NCBI RefSeq assembly: GCF_018919145.1
Contig: NZ_JAHLQJ010000003.1
Span: forward strand, 1 to 64,000
DNA from: Paenibacillus brevis
GTDB taxonomy: Bacteria > Bacillota > Bacilli > Paenibacillales > Paenibacillaceae
Direction of reading: 5' to 3'
Length of the DNA stretch: 64,000 nt
The notes under the pieces were generated by a model. It worked only from the letters and a program-made list of their open reading frames with translations, had not been told where the DNA came from and made no database searches. This document shows, in pieces, positions 61,679-64,000 of this stretch (position 1 is the stretch's first letter; the number at the start of each line of letters is the position of its first letter). The translations under genes and the position numbers were made by a program.

Positions 61679-62968
61679 ATGATATCTGCTTCCCGCTCCG
61701 CGCTATGGTCGATCCGCAGTTACAGGAGCATGTTTTCCGCCTATGCGCTCGCTTCGTTCGGAGACTGGTTCGATGCGCTCGCCATTCAGGTCTTGGTAGT
61801 TTATCGCTGGGGCATAGATCCGTTCATGATTGCGCTCATTCCGGTATGCATGGCGTTGCCGGCCGTTTTGTTCAGTTCTTTTGCGGGCACGCTGGCGGAC
61901 CGGATCCAGCAGGCGAAGCTAATGATGCTTTGCGATCTGCTGACCGTTATCCTGACAATCGGCGTGCTGTTCGCCCCAAACTTTTCATGGCTATTGCCTT
62001 TGCTGGCGCTTCGGGCCATGGCCGGTGTATTTCATGTGCCGGCTCAACAAGCGCTGACCCGCCGGGTCGTTCCGGCTGATTTATTGCTGCAGGCGACATC
62101 TTATAACGGACTGGTTGGTCAGGGATCTAAGGTAGCCGGACCGCTGCTGGGCGCGGTAACGCTCGCTGCCCTGTCTCCTCAGGCATGTATCCTGATTAAC
62201 ATGGGGGCGCGGCTGCTGTCTGCTCTGCTGCTACTGGGATTATGGAAGCTGCCTGATAGTAGAGCTGGTCAAGGGATGGCAATTGCAAAAGGGCAGACTC
62301 GAAGACAGAGCTTCTGGGGTGAATGGAAGGAAGGCTGGGCATTCCTTTGGCACCGTAAAGTGGTGTTTCATACCATGATTTTCGGCTTTGTCGGCTTAGC
62401 GGCGATCTTGATGGTTGATTATCAATTTCCGACCCTGTTCAAGTCTATTTCTCCCGATAATGAATCGTTGACCGGACAGGTTGTGGCCGTGATTGGAGCG
62501 GGTGCCGTGGGCGCGCTTATTGTTCTGAACAAGCTGGGTAAAATCCATTATGCTTGGGGACTGGGCGGAGGCTGCGGATTGATCGGCCTGGGTATTGCCC
62601 TGCTGGGGTTATGCCCTCCGGCAAGCCCGCTTTGGCTGTTGTTAGGATTTGGTCTGCTGCTCGGAATCGGCAATGGGACATATATTCTGGTCCAAAATTA
62701 TATTTTGCAAAAGGAAACTTCGCCGGACGTCGTCGGGCGCGTGTTCGGTATTCAGAATACAATGAACAGTCTCGTGATGCTGACCGCGCCGTTGGTTGGG
62801 GGACTATTCATCCGGGCGCTTTCCGTTGGGACGGCCTTCATGTCTATCGGCGTGACGATGGTGGGACTTGGCCTGACAGGAATTTTGCTCCGGCGCTGGC
62901 TCTGGCCTCAAACGGAGGGCGAACAAACCGGGACTGGTGTATCCGGAATGAATATGCCCTCCGCTTAA
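61679..62968 (+). CDS. MFS transporter
   Basis: A 429-residue major facilitator with about twelve membrane helices, of the drug-exporter/enterobactin-exporter-like (MFS_3) group; FGDWFDALAIQVLVVYRWG and FSSFAGTLADRIQQAKLMMLCDL (the loop 2-3 motif) are typical. GGAGG lies about 10 nt before the ATG. The substrate is unknown; the adjacent regulator suggests inducible efflux. Confidence 0.9.
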   Translation: MISASRSALWSIRSYRSMFSAYALASFGDWFDALAIQVLVVYRWGIDPFMIALIPVCMALPAVLFSSFAGTLADRIQQAKLMMLCDLLTVILTIGVLFAPNFSWLLPLLALRAMAGVFHVPAQQALTRRVVPADLLLQATSYNGLVGQGSKVAGPLLGAVTLAALSPQACILINMGARLLSALLLLGLWKLPDSRAGQGMAIAKGQTRRQSFWGEWKEGWAFLWHRKVVFHTMIFGFVGLAAILMVDYQFPTLFKSISPDNESLTGQVVAVIGAGAVGALIVLNKLGKIHYAWGLGGGCGLIGLGIALLGLCPPASPLWLLLGFGLLLGIGNGTYILVQNYILQKETSPDVVGRVFGIQNTMNSLVMLTAPLVGGLFIRALSVGTAFMSIGVTMVGLGLTGILLRRWLWPQTEGEQTGTGVSGMNMPSA

Positions 62969-63025
62969 ATGTGCTTTTCTATAGCTATCGAATATCGTTG
63001 CTGAAGGATCATCACTTTTGTAAAA

Positions 63026-63066
63026 ATACGAACGATATTTTGTCAACAAAAAATTAATGTTCGTGT
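63026..63066. promoter_or_regulatory. Paired PurR boxes of the pur operon
   Basis: ATACGAACGATAT (CGAAC at 63029-63033) and, inverted, ATTAATGTTCGTGT (GTTCG at 63059-63063), 25 nt apart. This agrees with the two inverted PurBoxes (CGAAC cores) and spacing of the Bacillus pur operon. PurR would repress here when PRPP is low. Confidence 0.8.
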
Positions 63067-63071
63067 TTGAG

Positions 63072-63101
63072 TTGACATCTCTTGTCGGGGATTGTTAAAC
63101 T
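63072..63101 (+). promoter_or_regulatory. Probable pur operon promoter
   Basis: TTGACA (63072-63077), 18-nt spacer, TAAACT (63096-63101), 9 nt after the second PurBox. The start point would be near 63108, about 550 nt before purE. Confidence 0.65.
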
Positions 63102-63144
63102 AAGAGAGCGCGCGGGAGAACCGCGAATGAGAAAGAAACTTATA

Positions 63145-63321
63145 GAGGTAGTTTAAATAGTTATCTTTTGATCACGAAGTGTTTCAGGTAGTTGGTTCGA
63201 CATCGAATCTTGCGTTCACCCTAGAAGTCCGGTACTCATGTAGGTTCGCCTACACTCTGTTCCTCCTTCTTCGGGTTCTCGCAACCTTCTTGGTGCTGAA
63301 AAGCTGACTTTTTAAACACGC
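63145..63321 (+). repeat. Long copy of the dispersed repeat, in the pur operon leader
   Basis: About 177 nt, same orientation and plan as the copy at 56688. The ends read GTTTAAATAG and CTTTTTAAAC here, where the first copy has GTTCAAAAAG and CTTTTTGAAC, so one base pair changed on both sides together; the inner GTAGG/CCTAC stem is kept while its loop changed to TTCG. It ends 8 nt before the riboswitch aptamer, between promoter and aptamer. Confidence 0.9.
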
Positions 63322-63328
63322 ATTAATA

Positions 63329-63402
63329 TACTCTCGTATAAAGCCGGGGATAGGGCCCGGAAGTCTCTACCCGGAAACCGTAAATTTTCGGACTACGAGT
63401 GA
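63329..63402 (+). promoter_or_regulatory. Purine (guanine-class) riboswitch aptamer
   Basis: P1 CTCGTA/TACGAG, J1/2 TATAAA, P2 loop GGATAGGG, core AAGTCTCTACCCGG and ACCGTAAAT, and J3/1 GGACTACGAG. The C in ACTAC (equivalent of C74) marks guanine/hypoxanthine rather than adenine binding. A long expression platform follows (63403-63559), including a GCCTTGACG/CGTCAGGGC hairpin (about 63436-63485). Confidence 0.92.
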
Positions 63403-63505
63403 ATACGTCATAGGAATAGGCTGTTTCTTGCGTTGCCTTGACGGGCTGCGGCCGATAAGGCCGGTTTCGTGCTCGTCAGGGCAAGCGGTGTATTCACAAC
63501 CGGGT

Positions 63506-63559
63506 CCGGAACTTCTGAAAATACGTGTATTTTCATAGAGTTCGGGCTTTTCTTTTTTT
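63506..63559 (+). terminator. Riboswitch-controlled terminator before purE
   Basis: Stem CCGGAACT/AGTTCGGG with inner GAAAATAC/GTATTTTC, then CTTTTCTTTTTTT. It should form when guanine is bound. Confidence 0.85.
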
Positions 63560-63658
63560 AGCTCGGGGTAAGAACAGCAATTTCAACCAACCATTTTAAT
63601 TATAGAAGAAGATTTACGAAAGATTAGGAAACCTAAAGAAAGCGGGTGGATGTCAAGC

Positions 63659-64000
63659 ATGTCAGCACGGGTTGGAGTCATTATGGGCAGCAAATCGGAT
63701 TGGGAGACCATGTCTCACGCATGCATGGTGTTGGAAGAGCTTCAGGTACCTTATGAGAAAAAGGTTGTATCTGCGCACCGCACGCCGGATCTTATGTTTG
63801 AATATGCGGAGCAGGCTGCAGAACGCGGACTGAAGGTAATCATTGCAGGTGCCGGAGGTGCGGCGCATTTGCCGGGGATGGTTGCTGCCAAGACCATGCT
63901 GCCCGTAATCGGCGTACCGGTACAATCAAGAGCCCTGCAGGGGCTGGACTCGCTGCTGTCGATCGTTCAGATGCCGGGAGGCATCCCCGTTGCGACGGTG
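63659..64000 (+). CDS. purE: N5-carboxyaminoimidazole ribonucleotide mutase, 3' end beyond window
   Basis: The first 114 codons of PurE, which moves the carboxyl group of N5-CAIR to C4 in purine synthesis. Seen are [33 protein letters not shown] and [18 protein letters not shown], with the family's active-site Ser/Asp/His region. The ATG at 63659 has GGGTGG about 9 nt upstream; an ATG nine bases earlier is too close to it. First gene of the pur operon, under the PurBoxes, riboswitch and repeat described. The coding frame is intact to the window end. Confidence 0.95.
   Translation, partial: MSARVGVIMGSKSDWETMSHACMVLEELQVPYEKKVVSAHRTPDLMFEYAEQAAERGLKVIIAGAGGAAHLPGMVAAKTMLPVIGVPVQSRALQGLDSLLSIVQMPGGIPVATV

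Noticed and set aside
61663..62079. Plus-strand frame over the start of the MFS gene
   Set aside because: Arg/Cys/His-rich shadow of the MFS coding sequence; the MFS frame has the ribosome site and membrane helices.

Overview
The window looks like a low-to-mid GC, spore-former-type Firmicute chromosome, most likely Paenibacillus. The pointers are a 5S rRNA with its terminator, large secreted polysaccharidases (GH18 chitinase, S-layer-anchored GH10 xylanase), a YesM/YesN two-component system beside a sugar ABC transporter, AGGAGG-type ribosome sites, and Fur, CcpA and PurR-like sites of Bacillus type. The genus is inferred from gene content and style; no 16S rRNA is present.

Layout. 1-300: end of an rRNA operon (23S-5S spacer, 5S, terminator). 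0.36-5 kb: secreted chitinase, formate-THF ligase, Eis-like acetyltransferase. 5-17.4 kb: a plant-polysaccharide block with a 1288-residue xylanase (cre site upstream) divergent from a CUT1 sugar ABC transporter without an ATPase, a YesM-type kinase, a second membrane-anchored solute-binding protein, and a YesN-type regulator. 17.4-24.9 kb: a GlsB-type membrane protein, a VTC-domain/DUF4956/CotH operon, a purple-acid-phosphatase-like enzyme, a SulP permease with its ArsR repressor. 25-31.6 kb: two Fur-boxed genes (heme monooxygenase, flavodoxin), exonuclease III, a lipoate/octanoate transferase, a HAAS/PadR pair, a possible degenerate nuclease-fold protein, dGTPase. 31.6-37.5 kb: thymidine kinase, membrane chemoreceptor, a probably domesticated transposase next to an FAD oxidoreductase, DUF5692. 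38-48.5 kb: alkaline phosphatase, small hydrolases/oxidoreductases, TerC under a yybP-ykoY riboswitch, TetR/CPBP protease, an AraC-ThuA-Gfo/Idh/MocA locus, a frameshifted XRE regulator. 48.7-54.5 kb: a secreted coiled-coil protein behind an attenuator-like leader, HD hydrolase, a truncated SDR, a Fur-regulated siderophore transporter without ATPase, a one-domain thiosulfate sulfurtransferase. 54.7-64 kb: EamA transporter behind a 37-nt perfect palindrome, duplicated-repeat hypothetical, topoisomerase III, small proteins, USP, winged-helix/TPR regulator plus MFS, and the pur operon control region (PurBoxes, promoter, guanine-class riboswitch, purE running off the end).

The most unusual signals are: (1) a repeat family with terminal inverted repeats that sits in presumed 5' leaders of dgt, topB, a DUF1294 gene and the pur operon, with a compensatory base change between the two long copies; (2) a promoter-hairpin-T-tract leader before the secreted coiled-coil gene, with a possible competing antiterminator stem; (3) a transposase-like protein whose catalytic D and E appear changed to N and Q; and (4) the anchored sugar-binding protein placed between the sensor kinase and response regulator genes.
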